A stretch of DNA of 64,000 bases from Limnomonas spitsbergensis (Eukaryota; Chlorophyta; Chlorophyceae; Chlamydomonadales): the NCBI GenBank assembly GCA_037349105.1, contig JAYJMM010000039.1:5920501-5984500 (forward strand). The letters are read 5' to 3'. The notes under the pieces are model-generated. The model searched no databases. It was not told where the DNA came from and was given only the letters and a program-made list of their open reading frames with translations. The position numbers were made by a program, and so were the translations under genes. Below, one piece after another: positions 22,272 to 33,980 of this stretch (the stretch's first letter is position 1; each line of letters begins with the position of its first letter).

Positions 22272-23000
22272 TGGGCTGTGTTTCCATTGGAGTTTGAGGT
22301 GAGCAGTCGGGCAGGTCGGTTTTGTTCGGTCTGCGCCAAGGTTTAAGCCCGAGGTGGAGACCACCACAGAAAAATCCGGCCTTCGTTTCCATTGCATGTC
22401 CGGGGTGGCCGATTCGCATTCAAGAACCTCGCAGGCTAAGATTTTCGAAATGTCGCAGCATCCCTTGGTAGTTGTTAAGTCGCGTGTTGTGCTGCTGCAA
22501 AACGAATCGCGCTATCGGCTTGTCCATGCGTAGTGGCATTGGGCGCGGCTGGCAACGCTCTTTTGAAATTTCTGCACATATGTAGCTTGAACACGTAGAT
22601 CAAAGCAACCAGTGGTGCTTACGTATACTATTGCTTTATTTCGGTTCAGTCGCGCATGCTGCAACGCAACGACGGGGTAGAAAATCGTCACTTGAGGTTC
22701 CGTGGGCCGGGACAGCCAGTCGACTTCCATCGAACCAGCAGAGTTTATCAGAGGTATGAATACAGGAGAATGAGCACAGGGCTCAAAAAACAAGGCTGCG
22801 AAGTATTGTCCAGCTGCCGTTTGGGGTGGATGTCACCCAAACTCACTTCGGGTCTCGGACCCGAAGTGGATTTGGGTAAGTTTGATACTAAATCCGGTCG
22901 TGTTTCGACGTCCAATGGAAACGTTTTCGTCGGGGTGGCACAGCTGGCGCCTAGCTGGCAGCCCACCCCGACGTCAAAACAGCCAATGGACACACAGCCT
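22272..23000. mobile_element. Possible non-autonomous element with imperfect inverted ends
   Basis: GGCTGTGTTTCCATTGGAGTTT near 22273 resembles the reverse complement of the end near 23000 (GGCTGTGTGTCCATTGGCTG). I could not find a convincing target duplication, and no ORF is recognised. Tentative. Confidence 0.3.
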
Positions 23001-23016
23001 TGATATCAGTTACACA

Positions 23017-23840
23017 CAGGGACACAGGGAACGGGTTACGGTATCACGTTACGTTACGATACGTTACGTTGCGATACGGGCCTTTGGCCTGATACGGGAT
23101 TCAATACGACCTCCCCCTCCCCAAATCCCACATTTGAGGTGAAGGAGCCATGGCCCAAACCGGCTTGCCAGCCCCCATGCAATCTTGCATGGCCCCCAAG
23201 TAACCCCTAAGGGAGTATGGGTCACCACGTATGCATGCAGATTGACCAAGCAGAATGCTAGTTTAAGCAGACAATCATCCGGGCAATGATGGATATGTAA
23301 CTCCTGATTTCACCTAGTCCGTATAAGCACCAGCACATCCCCTCTCGGTTGAGTACTTGAGGCAGTTCCTCTTACGTCTCACTCTCCCACCTGATCTGTT
23401 ACATCTGACTAGCTGAGCAGCTGAGCTGCAGGCTTGCATTTGTGAGCTCTAGAATTGCTAGTTCATCGGAAGGTAAACATGAGAGACGAATGAAGGATCC
23501 CCAAGCGTTAAACGGGTGCATTATCCACGAAATTTCGAACGGGCTGTCCGAGCATGACTTGCATCTGTTCCCTACTACCTGTGCTCACAAACTTTGTAAA
23601 GTAGAAGCATATTTTGTGCGCGATGCATCGCTGCAAATGTGCAATGCACCAGTTGCTGGGCTTATCACTAGCAATTGTCGTGTCGCTGGCTGTGTGGAAT
23701 CTCAGAGCGGTGATTCCACACATACTCAAGAAGTGCGGATTTTCAGTCGGTGCACCGTAGTGGACCGTAACGATATGTTACGTTACGATACATTACGTTA
23801 CGGGATTTTTGGCCCAAACGGGCCATATCCTGTGTCCCTG
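23017..23840. mobile_element. 824-bp hAT-type element with 8-bp target duplication
   Basis: Perfect inverted ends CAGGGACACAGG...CCTGTGTCCCTG, flanked by GTTACACA at 23009-23016 and 23841-23848. Subterminal regions contain TACGTTACGATACGTTACG repeats in inverted arrangement at both ends. I recognise no transposase inside, so it is non-autonomous. It shares the CAGGG start with the MITEs at 9501 and 11666. Confidence 0.9.
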
Positions 23841-23917
23841 GTTACACATTGACTGTGCTCTAACCTGATTGCTAGTTGTGCACTATAACTGGTAGTATTA
23901 GTGCACCCAAAAGGGGG

Positions 23918-23992
23918 AAATGGTCCAGTGGTATAATGATGGTGGCATCCATACCCAGAGGTTGAGGGACCGAACCCGCCACACGATCTTCT
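23918..23992 (+). ncRNA. tRNA-like sequence (degenerate; possible SINE head)
   Basis: TGGTCCAGTGGTATAATGATGG resembles an A box and GGGACCGAACCC a B box, about 40 bases apart. The arms do not pair into a sound cloverleaf, so this is more likely a tRNA-derived repeat than a tRNA gene. Similar sequences lie at 50575-50655 (minus) and 51075-51150. Confidence 0.35.
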
Positions 23993-24149
23993 CTCTCCCC
24001 CCGCCTAGAGCCGGGGTCCATGTTCCTGCCCCCTCACATAGGAGGATGGCATGGCTGCACCATGGCCCATGTTGTGCATGGTAGCTGGAAATGAGCCTAG
24101 TCATATTCCCTACCAGCCCCACGTGGCCGAGCATTCAGCATGGCCCAGT

Positions 24150-24410
24150 GGATATGCTGTCGCGGCACAGGGGTGCGCCCTAAGGAATGGGTGCACCAAG
24201 CGAAAAGAACACACGACATTGTAAAGGACCCAGTTCGGGATCCTCTAAGACGGCAAACACACATGTTCAGGTTCACACATAACTTCCAACCGAAAAAGCA
24301 GTTGGCGCAGTCAAACGCACGGTGCAGTCATACGTCGTGACAGCTGTCGCGGCACAGGGGTGCACCCTAAGGAATAGGTGCACCAAGCGAAAAGAGCACA
24401 AGACATTCCC
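24150..24410 (+). repeat. Direct repeat pair
   Basis: CTGTCGCGGCACAGGGGTGC...CCTAAGGAATGGGTGCACCAAGCGAAAAG occurs at about 24157-24207 and again at about 24345-24395, about 190 bp apart. Nothing coding. Confidence 0.7.
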
Positions 24411-25337
24411 CCCCTAGATCGAAAAACACTCGAGACGGTAATGAACAAGCGCGACAGCGTTTTAAGAACTGCGTTTTGTTATCAGACTTCCCACCCCTAG
24501 GCCCTGCCCAGAGTCCATGGGGCACAAGTACCGGTAGAAAAAATAACCTCCGATATAATGCGTACGTTAGCTGTGACTTTTACGCATTAGCGTAACTCGC
24601 CACATTCGCTTTAAGGGACTCTCTTCAAGCTGAAGAGCCCATTTCACGTCACCATCGGTACTGTTCACCTTCCCCCAGGGCCCAATCGACCCCAAGTCCA
24701 GAAGACTACATCAGCCCTGCTCTATTGCAATCGGTTTCCCGATCCACACCATCTCAAACTTCCCGATCTCCTACCTAACACCTGATCGAGGATGCCTATA
24801 GGCTCGCGCCAGACATATAAGAATGCCACCTCACGGTAGACACCTCTTAAACTCTAAAAGTGCGTATTATGCACAACAATTCCCCCCAGATATTGAAAAC
24901 TGCACACAATTTTTGTTTTGTTTTGTTTGAATCAAGTTCACATTTTTGATGAAGTACAAATAGTTTATTATCGTAAGACACATTTTATCAACAATCCAGT
25001 TCCCACCTTGGCTCACAACTCTGTCCTAATTCCCAGTTCCCCCCCAGATCCAGTAATAATTCAGCTTTGATACACCGTCAATTGTCAATTTGAACAAAGG
25101 AAACACAGCTATATTCTGGCACTAGAGAGTAGCACAGTATTGACTTAACGGATGAACGTGTGCATTGGTCTGCGATCAGTACTTCTTGGGCCATGAAACT
25201 ATGATTGGCGATTGTGGCTACGAATCGTGTGAAATAAATAAACAATGCATTGGTTGCTCTGCTGGCATTTTCTATAAACTAACGATATAACAATATAACC
25301 ACAGTTTAACTCAATCCCAATCATTTATCGCACGAAT
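24411..25337. other. No gene recognised
   Basis: AT-richer, non-repetitive sequence leading into the LINE ORF1 region. It may include the 5' part of that element, but no boundary is visible. Confidence 0.35.
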
Positions 25338-25492
25338 TTGACGACTTCAGCCCGCAGCAGAAATTTAAAGTTCCCACGGGCAGCAGCGCAGGCACTGGCA
25401 GGAGATCAAGACGGAAGGAACAGCAGCAGCATTTGCGATTTGATGATCATGGCGAGGTATGTCATCAAGGAGACGAGCCCTCTGTGGCGGCG

Positions 25493-26512
25493 ATGGATGT
25501 GGATCTACATGACGAGGGAGGAACTCAGCGTTGGAAGGGCCAACATCTAGTCCTCGACCAGAGATTGGTTGCGCTGGAGGAGCTAGTCGGGCATCTACGA
25601 GGGACAAACGAGCTGCTAGGACAGAGGATCAAGTGGCTGGAGGGGCAGAATGTGGCGGTGCGTCCCATGGTGGAGCAATTCTCCCAGAAAAACGACGAGT
25701 AGATGCTTCAGATGCACGCAACAAAATGCTTTGAATTAAAAAAGGAGTTCGTGGAGCTCGAGAAGAAGGTTTCTACGTGGGTGAAGGAAGTCGTTGAGCC
25801 ATCTTTCCTGATCATTCGTGATGATGTAGCGGGACTGAAGGCTAGCATGAGCGTGCTGAACGGCAGGGATGTCGTGATAGCTGCGATGCAGAAGGAGCAT
25901 GTCAATGTGAAGGCAGTTTTGAAGAAGATGGTGTCAGAAGCAACATTGGCAGCAGCAAGAGCAAGAACTACACTGATGGTAGAAACCGAACGATCTAACG
26001 GCAGCAGCGTCAACAACTACAACAACACAGAGCGTCAGGCAGTCGCCCCGGCGGTTGCAACATCGTGCGGCGGTGGCACCAGCATGGGTGCCAACGGCAT
26101 TGCTCCGCTAGCCATGCATGACAGCAGGGATTCCAGCTTCGTGATATCTAGCCTGCCAGAGGGTGGTCTGGGGGAGGACTGTGCGGCTCTGGTGTGTGAG
26201 ACAGTGTGCAAGCTCATGGGTATCACTATTAATGTCAACAACGCCTTCCGCATGGGCAAGCCGGATCCCAACAACAAGTTCATGCGGAAGATCAAGTTCC
26301 GCGTGGGCAATCGCAGCGAGGCCGAGAGCATAGTGTATGGGAGGATTCAGTTGGCAGGCAAGGGTGTCACCATCTGGGATGATATGTCCCCTGCAGAGTT
26401 GTCGGCACGGCATGAGCTCTGGCCCAAGTTCCAGTTTGCCAAGGAGATGAAGTTGAGGGTGTTTTTCACGCGTGCTCGGCTCTTTGTCGATGGGGTGGAG
26501 GTGGCCGCATGA
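25493..26512 (+). pseudogene. L1-type LINE ORF1-like protein, one in-frame stop
   Basis: One reading frame from an ATG at 25493 to TGA at 26510-26512, broken only by TAG at 25700-25702. The N-terminal half has heptad-like Leu/Val spacing (LEELVGHLRGTNELLGQRIK; FVELEKKVSTWVKEVVEP) and should form a coiled coil. The C-terminal half (SFVISSLPEG, NAFRMGKPDPNN, FRVGNRSEAE, WDDMSPAELSARHELWPKFQ, FTRARLFVDG) matches the order of the RRM and C-terminal domains of L1-type ORF1 proteins, which bind RNA in the retrotransposition particle. No ORF2 follows; downstream is AT-rich. The actual 5' start is uncertain. Confidence 0.65.
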
Positions 26513-27054
26513 GTTTTTGCTTTCATATGTCAGGTTAAGGGGGAGTCTTGACTTGGGATGACTATCACCTTGATTATCACAATTCCTATCTCTGGTCCAT
26601 GTGTTTGTATCATCGTTTTTGAATCAAAAATTTAACATTGAAATGGCTCACTTACAGAAGTTTCACACACTCATCTCAATAAATTTATAATTTGTAATTT
26701 ATACACACTGGTCACACTTTTTAAACATTTAACTCACTTAAGTTATGTGTCACACAGTTTCATACATATTTCACACATTTAAAAACACTTAAACACACTG
26801 AAGTTTCGCTTACACATCACACAGTTTTTACACAGACTCATAAAATTTCACTAAAACTTTCTTGTTTCCTTCTCAATTAGAATCTAACGTTGTCCCTTAC
26901 GACACTCACCTGTCTTTCCTAGGAGGCGTCCAACCGAACTCTTTTGCACCCACGTCATGTTTTATGGCTGGGGCTAATCTGCTGCACTATGGGGTTCATT
27001 CCCACGCTACTGCTCGGTGGTTGAGTGTTGGTTGCTTGCCCATGGGGGTCATTG
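26513..27054. other. AT-rich 3' flank, no gene recognised
   Basis: Contains imperfect repeats of TCACACAnTTT / ACACTTAA (26640-26840), possibly the tail of the LINE. No ORF. Confidence 0.4.
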
Positions 27055-27155
27055 GTTTTCGCTCGCTGTCCTAGCATATTTAGTGCCTGTACCGGTTTAC
27101 GGGCACAAGTCCCATGCATCAAATGTGATGCCCCGTTGGACTGTAAAAACTTCAC
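27055..27155 (+). repeat. Copy of the GGTTTTCGCTCG...GTACCGG dispersed repeat
   Basis: Matches 765-850 and 52375-52495 in the same orientation, and 3345-3480 and 52665-52765 inverted. Ends in GGACTGTAAAAACTTC, then a short duplication of AAAACTTCAC. Confidence 0.6.
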
Positions 27156-27162
27156 AAAAACT

Positions 27163-27890
27163 TCACATTGGTGGAATCATCCGGGCCCGGATAGCCGCTG
27201 TTGCAAACACAAGGATCCACACTTTATTGTTGCAACAGCCGTGGATGGACCGGTTAGCTCCCAGGCCTGATGTGAAGCTGACAGACTGCAAAATGACCAG
27301 CCGCCTTTCTCTGCGTAGCTGGGACAGCCACTCAAACCTTGCTGGATGACACTTAAGGAAATCTTGGGAGACTAAGCAGCAGGCCACGTGACGCGCGTAC
27401 TTGACCGCAAGAGCGCAGGAAATGTCAGCGTATTCAGCGGGAGGATTTGTGATAAGGACATGCAACCCATGCTGTCGCAGCAGAAACTCGTAGGTGGAGG
27501 GTTGTAGCGGATCAGCACAGTAGTCTGCATGGACGTTGACACCGATGCCCGAGTTGGTAAGAACGTGGAGGGATCGAGGGTAAGGGTAAAGCTGGCTGTT
27601 CTGCAGAAGCCCGGTGGCTTGCCCATTATCCTCGAACATCAAAAGAATGCTGGGGGACAGGGATAGGTCAAGGCAGTTCAGCAGGGTGTTGCAGTCGTTG
27701 TCTTCAGTGAGGAGAGGTGAAGGAGGGTAGAGTTGGTACGACCATCCTCCTGGCATCCTGTTGCCCAAGTAGACCGCAGCCTCATCGCGATCTATCTCGC
27801 CACACTCTGGGCATCAAAGACTTCAGGGCATCCACCGCATCTCCACGGACACCCCAGTTGATGAAATCTGGGGGCACCCAAGGATGAGTA
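27163..27890 (-). pseudogene. N6-adenine-methyltransferase-like fragment (NPP motif)
   Basis: The minus frame (about 27815 down to 27163) reads CPECGEIDRDEAAVYLGNRM, SILLMFEDNGQATGLLQNS, LHVLTNSGIGVNVHADYC, VLITNPPAEYADIS, CCLVSQDFLK and RRLVILQSV. The order of a degenerate SAM-site motif, a second acidic segment (HADYCADP) and a TNPP motif with a following hydrophobic strand fits the adenine-methyltransferase fold often carried by mobile elements and phages. The SAM motif (FEDNGQ where an F-x-G-x-G type is expected) looks altered. A further piece upstream (27890-27810; WVPPDFINWGVRGDAVDALK) is in a different frame, suggesting a frameshift. I treat it as a decayed fragment. Confidence 0.45.
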
Positions 27891-28014
27891 GTTGAGCAAA
27901 AGTGCGATTTAGTATTGGTAGTTGGACAACTGACATTCACAGGAACTGGCATATTTCAAATGAGTTATGTCGATGGAATATCAGAGCTGATAATGGGATA
28001 TGTTGTTGTTGGGG

Positions 28015-29060
28015 GACCCCACCAAACACTAGGGCCGGTCGACAGGTTGGGAACTTCGTCTGTGAGATTTGTTTTTGTTTGTTTCCTAATGGATTCCATG
28101 CCCACATGTTTTCTCGACTATCCTGCAAGTTTGGCCGCATTCTATGATCATTTTTAAGCATGTGCCCTGGCCATGCCTCTCATGGGGGCCCCATACGGCC
28201 GACAGGCTGAAAACTTGGTATGTGAGACTCTTTTAGCTTGTTACAGAATGATTTCCATGTCCAAATGTTCCTCCTCGACTATCCTGCAAGTTTGGACGCA
28301 TTCTATGATCATTTTTAAGCATGTGCCTTGGCCATGCCTCTCATGGGGGCCCCATACGGCCGACAGGCTGAAAACTTGGTATGTGAGACTCTTTTAGCTT
28401 GTTTCAGAATGGATTCCATGTCCAAATGTTCCTCCTCGACTATCCTGCAAGTTTGGCCGCATTCTATGATCATTTTTAAGCATGTGCCCTGGCCATGCCT
28501 CTCATGGGGGCCCCTACGGCCGACAGGCTGAAAACTTGGTATGTGAGACTCTTTTAGCTTGTTACAGAATGGATTCCATGTCCAAACTTTCCTCCTCGAC
28601 TATCCTGCAAGTTTGGACGCATTCTATGATCATTTTTAAGCATGTGCCCTGGCCATGCCTCTCATGGGGGCCCCATGCAGCTGACAGGCTGAAAACTTGG
28701 TATGTGAGACTCTTTTAGCTTGTTTCAGAATGGATTCCATGTCCAAATGTTCCTTCTTGACTCTCTTTCAAGTTTGTAAGCATTTATGGTGCTGTTTTTT
28801 CCATTAGGATCTCTGGCTATGCCTCTTGGGGAGGGGCAAATGGGGGGGCCCAGGGCAGGCCGATAGGCTGAAAACTTGGTATGTGTGATTTTTTTCTAGT
28901 TTGTTGCAGAATGAATTCCATGTCCAAATGTTCCTTCTTCCCCATCCTACAATTTTGAAAGCATTGCATTATACTGTTTTCCCATCAGATGCTCTGGCTA
29001 TACTCTCAGGGCGGCTGACAGGCTGAAAACCTGGGTTGTGAGGTTTATCTTTCGAGTTTG
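28015..29060. repeat. ~156-bp tandem repeat, about 6-7 copies
   Basis: Units share GACAGGCTGAAAACTTGGTATG, CCATGTCCAAATGTTCCTCC, GCATTCTATGATCATTTTTAAGC and CATGCCTCTCATGGGGGCCCC. Four central units are nearly identical, and the outermost ones (27960-28060 and 28790-29060) are diverged. No gene. Confidence 0.9.
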
Positions 29061-29369
29061 TTCCCGAATTGACTCCATGTTAATGACGTTCCGCCCCTGG
29101 GCCCTGCTTAAGTTAAGCTCGGCCACGTCGGCAAGCATTAAGTCAGATTTACAAGTCAAGGTAGAAGGTACAAGAGGAAAGGAATGCAAGTTCACCTTCC
29201 AAAGAACAAGAACAACACCAAAAAGATCAGGCAAACCGCATACCATGCCCATGGAGACTAGCCTTCAACTAATAACCTCAACTAAAAGTTTCACAAAAGC
29301 CAGGGCCTCCCACTCCTGTCTGCGGGCTGTCCTAGCTCCTGTCCTCAGTAAATGGACTCCATGTGCACA

Positions 29370-29945
29370 CGTTCAATCTAAAAATGTTGTGTACTGCACT
29401 ACATCTTAAGAGTGCGGACATCTGACTGAGTCGGCAAGGCAATCCAACTGCAGGATGCTATTCAAAGATTAAGGATCTCACATCGTCTTGTCTCAACCTG
29501 GATATTGACCCAGGTAAGCGTTGTGCATGTATTCAACTGCTGGCATGTGCCATGTACTGCGCCGCAGCTAGGATTGCACCCACTTCAGCCATGACACAGA
29601 TTCAACAAGGCAATCCAGCTGGAGCATGATGTTCGGAGATTAAAGACCCCCCTATGCCATCCCTGCCATCCATGTCATCCTACTATGTGAGGGGCAGGAA
29701 GATGGATCCTGACGATCTAGGCGGGGGGAGAGAGAAGATGGTGTGGTGAGTTCGCCCCCTCAAACTCTGGGTATGAATGACTACCAGCTGAGTGTCCCAC
29801 TACCAGCTGTACCTATACCAGCTGTACCACTACCAGCTGTCTTGCTACCAGCTGTACCACTACCAGTTGTCCCGCTACCAGCTGTCTCGCTACCAGCTGT
29901 CTTGCAACCAGTTGTCTCACAACCAGCTGTCCCGCTATCTACCAG
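29370..29945 (+). repeat. Second copy of the 2091-2597 sequence with expanded 15-bp repeats
   Basis: Highly similar to 2091-2590. The terminal ACCAGCTGT-based 15-bp repeat, about 6 units at the first site, is expanded here to about 11 units (29780-29945). Confidence 0.85.
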
Positions 29946-30009
29946 CCGAATAGTGCTGCTCTTAATAGCATGTATGGCCATGCGCTGCTCGTATGTGAAG
30001 TTTTGTGAA

Positions 30010-30910
30010 GTTTTTATGGACTTGGTGATGCGCATGAGGGCAGTGTGCAACGCAAGTGGTTGGGCTCTGCTCATGTGGGCGTGGTAATGCACATGAGGTC
30101 AGGGCGCAGCACAAATGCATGGGTGGGCGCTGCCCATATGGCTGGTGTGACGCGTGCATGGTGCATCACATATTAGCGGGCGTTGCTCAAATGGCTGGAG
30201 TGATGCGCATGAGGGTTGGGGACAGCACAAATGGGCGGCCCCTACTCTTACAGGCGGGCTCTTACGCACGAGCATAGTGTGCATCACACATAGGCGGGCC
30301 CTGCTCATATGGCTGGAGTGATGCGCATGAGGGTTGGGGGCAGCGCAAATGGGCGGGCGCCACTCTTATCATGGGCGGGCTCTTACCCATGAGGATAGTG
30401 TGCAACACACATGGGCGGGCGTTGCTCAAATGGCTGGAGTGATGCGCATGAGGGTTGGGGGCAGCGCAAATGGGCGGGCGCTACTCTTATGGGCGGGCTC
30501 TTACCCATGAGGATAGTGTGCAGTGCACATGGGCGGGCGCTGCTCATATGGCTACAGTGATGCACATGAGGGTTGGGGGCAGTGCAAATGGGGGTGCTGA
30601 TGCGCATGAGGGTAGCGTGTAGCGCAGATGGGGATAGTGTGCAGCGCAAATGGGCGGGCGTTGCTCATATGTCTGGAGTGATGCGCATGAGGATAGGTTG
30701 CATCGCAAATGGGGGTGCTGATGCGCATGAGGGTAGGGTGTAGCGGCGATGGGTGGGCACTACACAAATACTATAGATGAGGCGATGCGCATGAGGGTTG
30801 GGGGCAGCACATAAGGGCGGGAGATGCGTATGAGAATAGGGTGCAGCTCGTATGGGCAGGCGCTGCTCATATGGACTGGGTCATGCGCATGAGGGTAGGG
30901 TGCAGCGCAT
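30010..30910 (+). repeat. Complex ~100-130-bp G-rich tandem repeat
   Basis: Irregular units built from TGATGCGCATGAGGGTTGGG, GCAGCGCAAATGGGCGGGCG, CTACTCTTATGGGCGGGCTC and GCTCATATGGCTGGAG. It lies directly left of the retroelement at 30987. Confidence 0.85.
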
Positions 30911-30986
30911 TCTGCACATGGGTAGGGCACCGAACGTGCAAAACTGACAGGGCCAGCTATGTCTCCAGCTCCAGTTTTAAGGGCAA

Positions 30987-31626
30987 TGTCACAGTATATT
31001 ACCGTCTACGTGACAGAACCGTTTGAACCGCCACTAGCGGCCACGGAGCCTCCGCAGCTTCTCTGCGGAGTCTCCTGATTTGAACTGAGACCTAGAAACT
31101 CGCTAACGCAGGGTGAGGTGCATAATTTACCGTACTCTGAATTGGGCCTGCCGGGTCCCTATATCCCGGCAATTGCCCAAACTAGTTACTTCGTCCCTTT
31201 CTAAAGGACAGACCTCTATTGTAACAAGCTCCGGCCGTCATCCTTGAATGAGACCTTCAGCGTTCCCATAAGTCAGTACCTAAACTCAAGTCAAGCCTAT
31301 ATCAACTAACCTCCGCTGGTATAGCAGGAGATAGAATCCTCAGTTGAGGACCGAGACCTCTGCCGAAGAAGAAGTACGCAGTCTACGTCCCGGCAACCTC
31401 ACCGCGCGTCGCGCGGTAAGTGCCCCTTTACATAGCCCAGCTGGATCGCGCCCAGACGGCCAGGAGGCCTGCACTCCCTTAGCCAATTGCTAGTCTTACA
31501 TCTTCCAGCTTCATAGCTTAACTCGCTGAGCACTCGCAGCCAGTGAGTAGTCACTGAGCCTGCCCGTAGGCTTCCATCACTGTAGTGAGGAAAGAAGTCC
31601 GCCACGGACCCGAAGCGCACATCGCG
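30987..31626 (+). repeat. Terminal repeat A1 (left)
   Basis: 640 bp, repeated at 49081-49714 with a handful of substitutions and small indels. Begins with the near-palindrome TGTCACAGTATATT...GTGACA. In contrast to the right end it is not followed by segment B. The last bases, CACATCGCG, abut the putative primer-binding site. Confidence 0.92.
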
Positions 31627-31649
31627 TGTCCTTTAGAAAGGGACGAAGT
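31627..31649 (+). promoter_or_regulatory. Putative self-priming primer-binding site
   Basis: The 23 bases immediately after A1 (TGTCCTTTAGAAAGGGACGA + AGT) are the exact reverse complement of 31188-31210 inside A1. In Tf1/sushi-type elements the 5' end of the RNA folds back onto such a site to prime reverse transcription. If the same holds here, the transcript should start at or near 31188. I see no obvious tRNA 3'-end complement at this position. Confidence 0.55.
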
Positions 31650-32327
31650 GGATCTAGCCTAATCAGCCTGATTTGCCAATCCCTGCAAAAGGTGCTTGTG
31701 TTGTGGAATTGGAATTTTGTTTGCCAGCAAACGGCCTTGGACAGTGTTTGAACTGCACTTCGCTGAGGAAATCTCCAGAGAGAGATTGCCAAGTTAAACC
31801 CTGAGAATCATTGAGCGTGGCAGCCCAGTGCTGAGTCCAGGAGAGGCTTGAAGATTTGGCTGCGGCTTTATACACCCAGCAGATACATTACCTGTGTGAT
31901 TGAAGATTGTGATCAGGTGGATCCATGCTGTCATCATTGACAGAAGTGAGCTTGTGGATAGAAGATCCAAAGTTTTAAAATTTTTGTGGTGGGCCAAAGC
32001 ATCCCCGCAGGACCGCAGAGCTGAACGGACACCACGCAAGAGACTACATCCACGCAGGGCGTCGGTGTGACATCTAGAAGCTGCCCAGCTAGAAAGGTGG
32101 AAGTGCTGAAGGCGACGAAGGATTCCGCCAGATACCAATTATTTAGCAGAAAAACAGGAAGGCGAAGCCTGACCTGCAAATTGCTGTACCTGCCATCCAG
32201 ACCTGACTAGCAGATCCTCACCAGGCTGCAGTAGGAACAAGAGGCAGAAGCCTGACGTTAGCAGATTCTGTAGTTGGTGTTGCCAGCACAACTGCAGGAC
32301 CGTGTGGTTCGTAAATTGCCTGTAGTA
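31650..32327 (+). other. Retroelement leader, untranslated
   Basis: No convincing ORF. The first in-frame ATG of the gag-like frame is at 32328. Confidence 0.5.
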
Positions 32328-33980
32328 ATGACAGATGTAGATCTGAATCCTGATAGGCACCAGCACCCTGACGCCCAACGGAGGAGTGGGCGTCTGAGGG
32401 GGCTGGAGCCAGGTGTAGACCTGATGGATGCTAGCGATGAGCTCATTGCAGAAGCCCTGTTGGTGGCAGACAAGCTAACAAGGCTAGTGGAACCACCTAC
32501 AGAGGAATGCAAGGTGCCTGAACCGGACCGCGCCCTGCCCAGAGCGGCGGGGATGCAGGCAGATGGCTCAGTACAGGTGACACGTAAAGGCATCGGTCGA
32601 GGGGGTCCAGTGCCCGCTGATTCCAGGACCAGCCTGGAATTTGAGCAGTGGCTGACTCAAGCGGGAACTCCAGAGCTGATCTTGGATCAGGCGGCGGAAG
32701 TATCCCAGAGCAGTGATACACGGCGGGGCTGTGAGCCTGAGGCCACGCCGCAGCAGAATCCGCCCAGGGTGGCAAGGGTTGCGCAGCGGATCAAAGATGA
32801 GCCAAGCTATCCGGATCAAATACCAGAGGGCGCCACAGCCCCCGGTGGGTTCCGGGGTGGCACCTGCCCAGAAGGGGCTGAGGCCCAGCCAGCGGTGACC
32901 AGGCAAGACTCGCAGGTCAGCAAGGAGAGGGAAAAATCAGCTGTGCCGGTAGGAAAGCCTTGGGCTGACCAAATATCCGAGGAAGAGCTGTCAGACCCAG
33001 TTCAGGAAGAGGAGGGGCGGCAGCCTAAGGCAGGGCTGCGCCCAAGGCAGCAGCTGCGGCCGCGCAGAGTGCTGGTTAAAAGAGGGGCAGGATCCACAGT
33101 CTACGGGACGCCGCTGTCCAGGTTTCCGCCTAGCGTGGGCAGACCTGTGCAGAAATCCAAGGAGGGATCAAGCAGCCAGATGCAAAGAGGCGACAGCCAT
33201 AAGGAAATCCTGCGCGGATCTTTTCACGATCCATCAAGAGCGCAGGCTACCAGCCCTAGAGAGCCAGAGCGCTCCGGGACAGGGGAAGTAGTGAACGGCG
33301 AAGAGGAGTCAGAGGGTCAGATGCAGCCAATCGGTTGGGCAGGAATTTTGAAGTGGGCAACGGACATGTGGAAGCAAGTTTGCTCCAAGACGTTCTTGCA
33401 TTTCCAGGACCAAGTCACAGCCATTGAGGAGTTCAAGGCCCATCATCTGCGGGGATGGGCAACAAAGGCCATGATGGGTATTCCCCACACATGGCAGGAC
33501 AGGGCGACGCTGTTAGCCGCCCTTGGACAGGTGTCCAAGGGAAGGGCAGGACGCGAAGCAGCCCTGGCTGTTAAGGCCTTCGCAGATGAATGGTGCAACG
33601 AGGTAACAGGAAATCAGGTGGAACCTGGATCCGAGCCAGAGGATGAGGAGGACCAGGCATGGGAAGGATTTGAAACAGCGGTGCAACGGCCGGAGGAGCT
33701 CAGGGAGGTCCAAAGGTGGCAGCAGCTTGCAAGGTCCGCGCCAACCCCAACACTCAGATCTGAAGATTTTGAGGTCAGCAGCGAGCCAAGCCTCAGGGGA
33801 CGGCCAAGGGGCAGGGAAGTGCCCAGAGCCAGCAGCCCAGCCGCCAGCGAAAGGGCGGAGTTGACTAGCGGATCGCTTGCCAGGATGGCAGAGCAAGGCA
33901 TAGCAACACGCAGAGCAAACAGGCAAGAGTTTTATGCACTGCTGCGCATAGTCGAGGACAAAGAGAACACGTGCCAGTAA
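32328..33980 (+). pseudogene. Gag-like N-terminal region, ends at in-frame TAA
   Basis: Starts MTDVDLNPDRHQHPD. Low-complexity, charged and Pro/Gln/Arg-rich, with one compact helical segment (IGWAGILKWATDMWKQVCSK to ALGQVSKGRAGREAALAVK). No enzymatic motif. The frame continues without shift beyond the TAA (33978-33980) into the next segment, so the stop is most simply a mutation of a CAA codon in a single polyprotein. It would form the N-terminal part of the particle protein. Confidence 0.6.

Noticed and set aside
23442..23852. 136-residue ORF as a transposase
   Set aside because: It extends to the terminal repeat of the 824-bp element and has no hAT motifs (compare the clear ones at 38444-38821).
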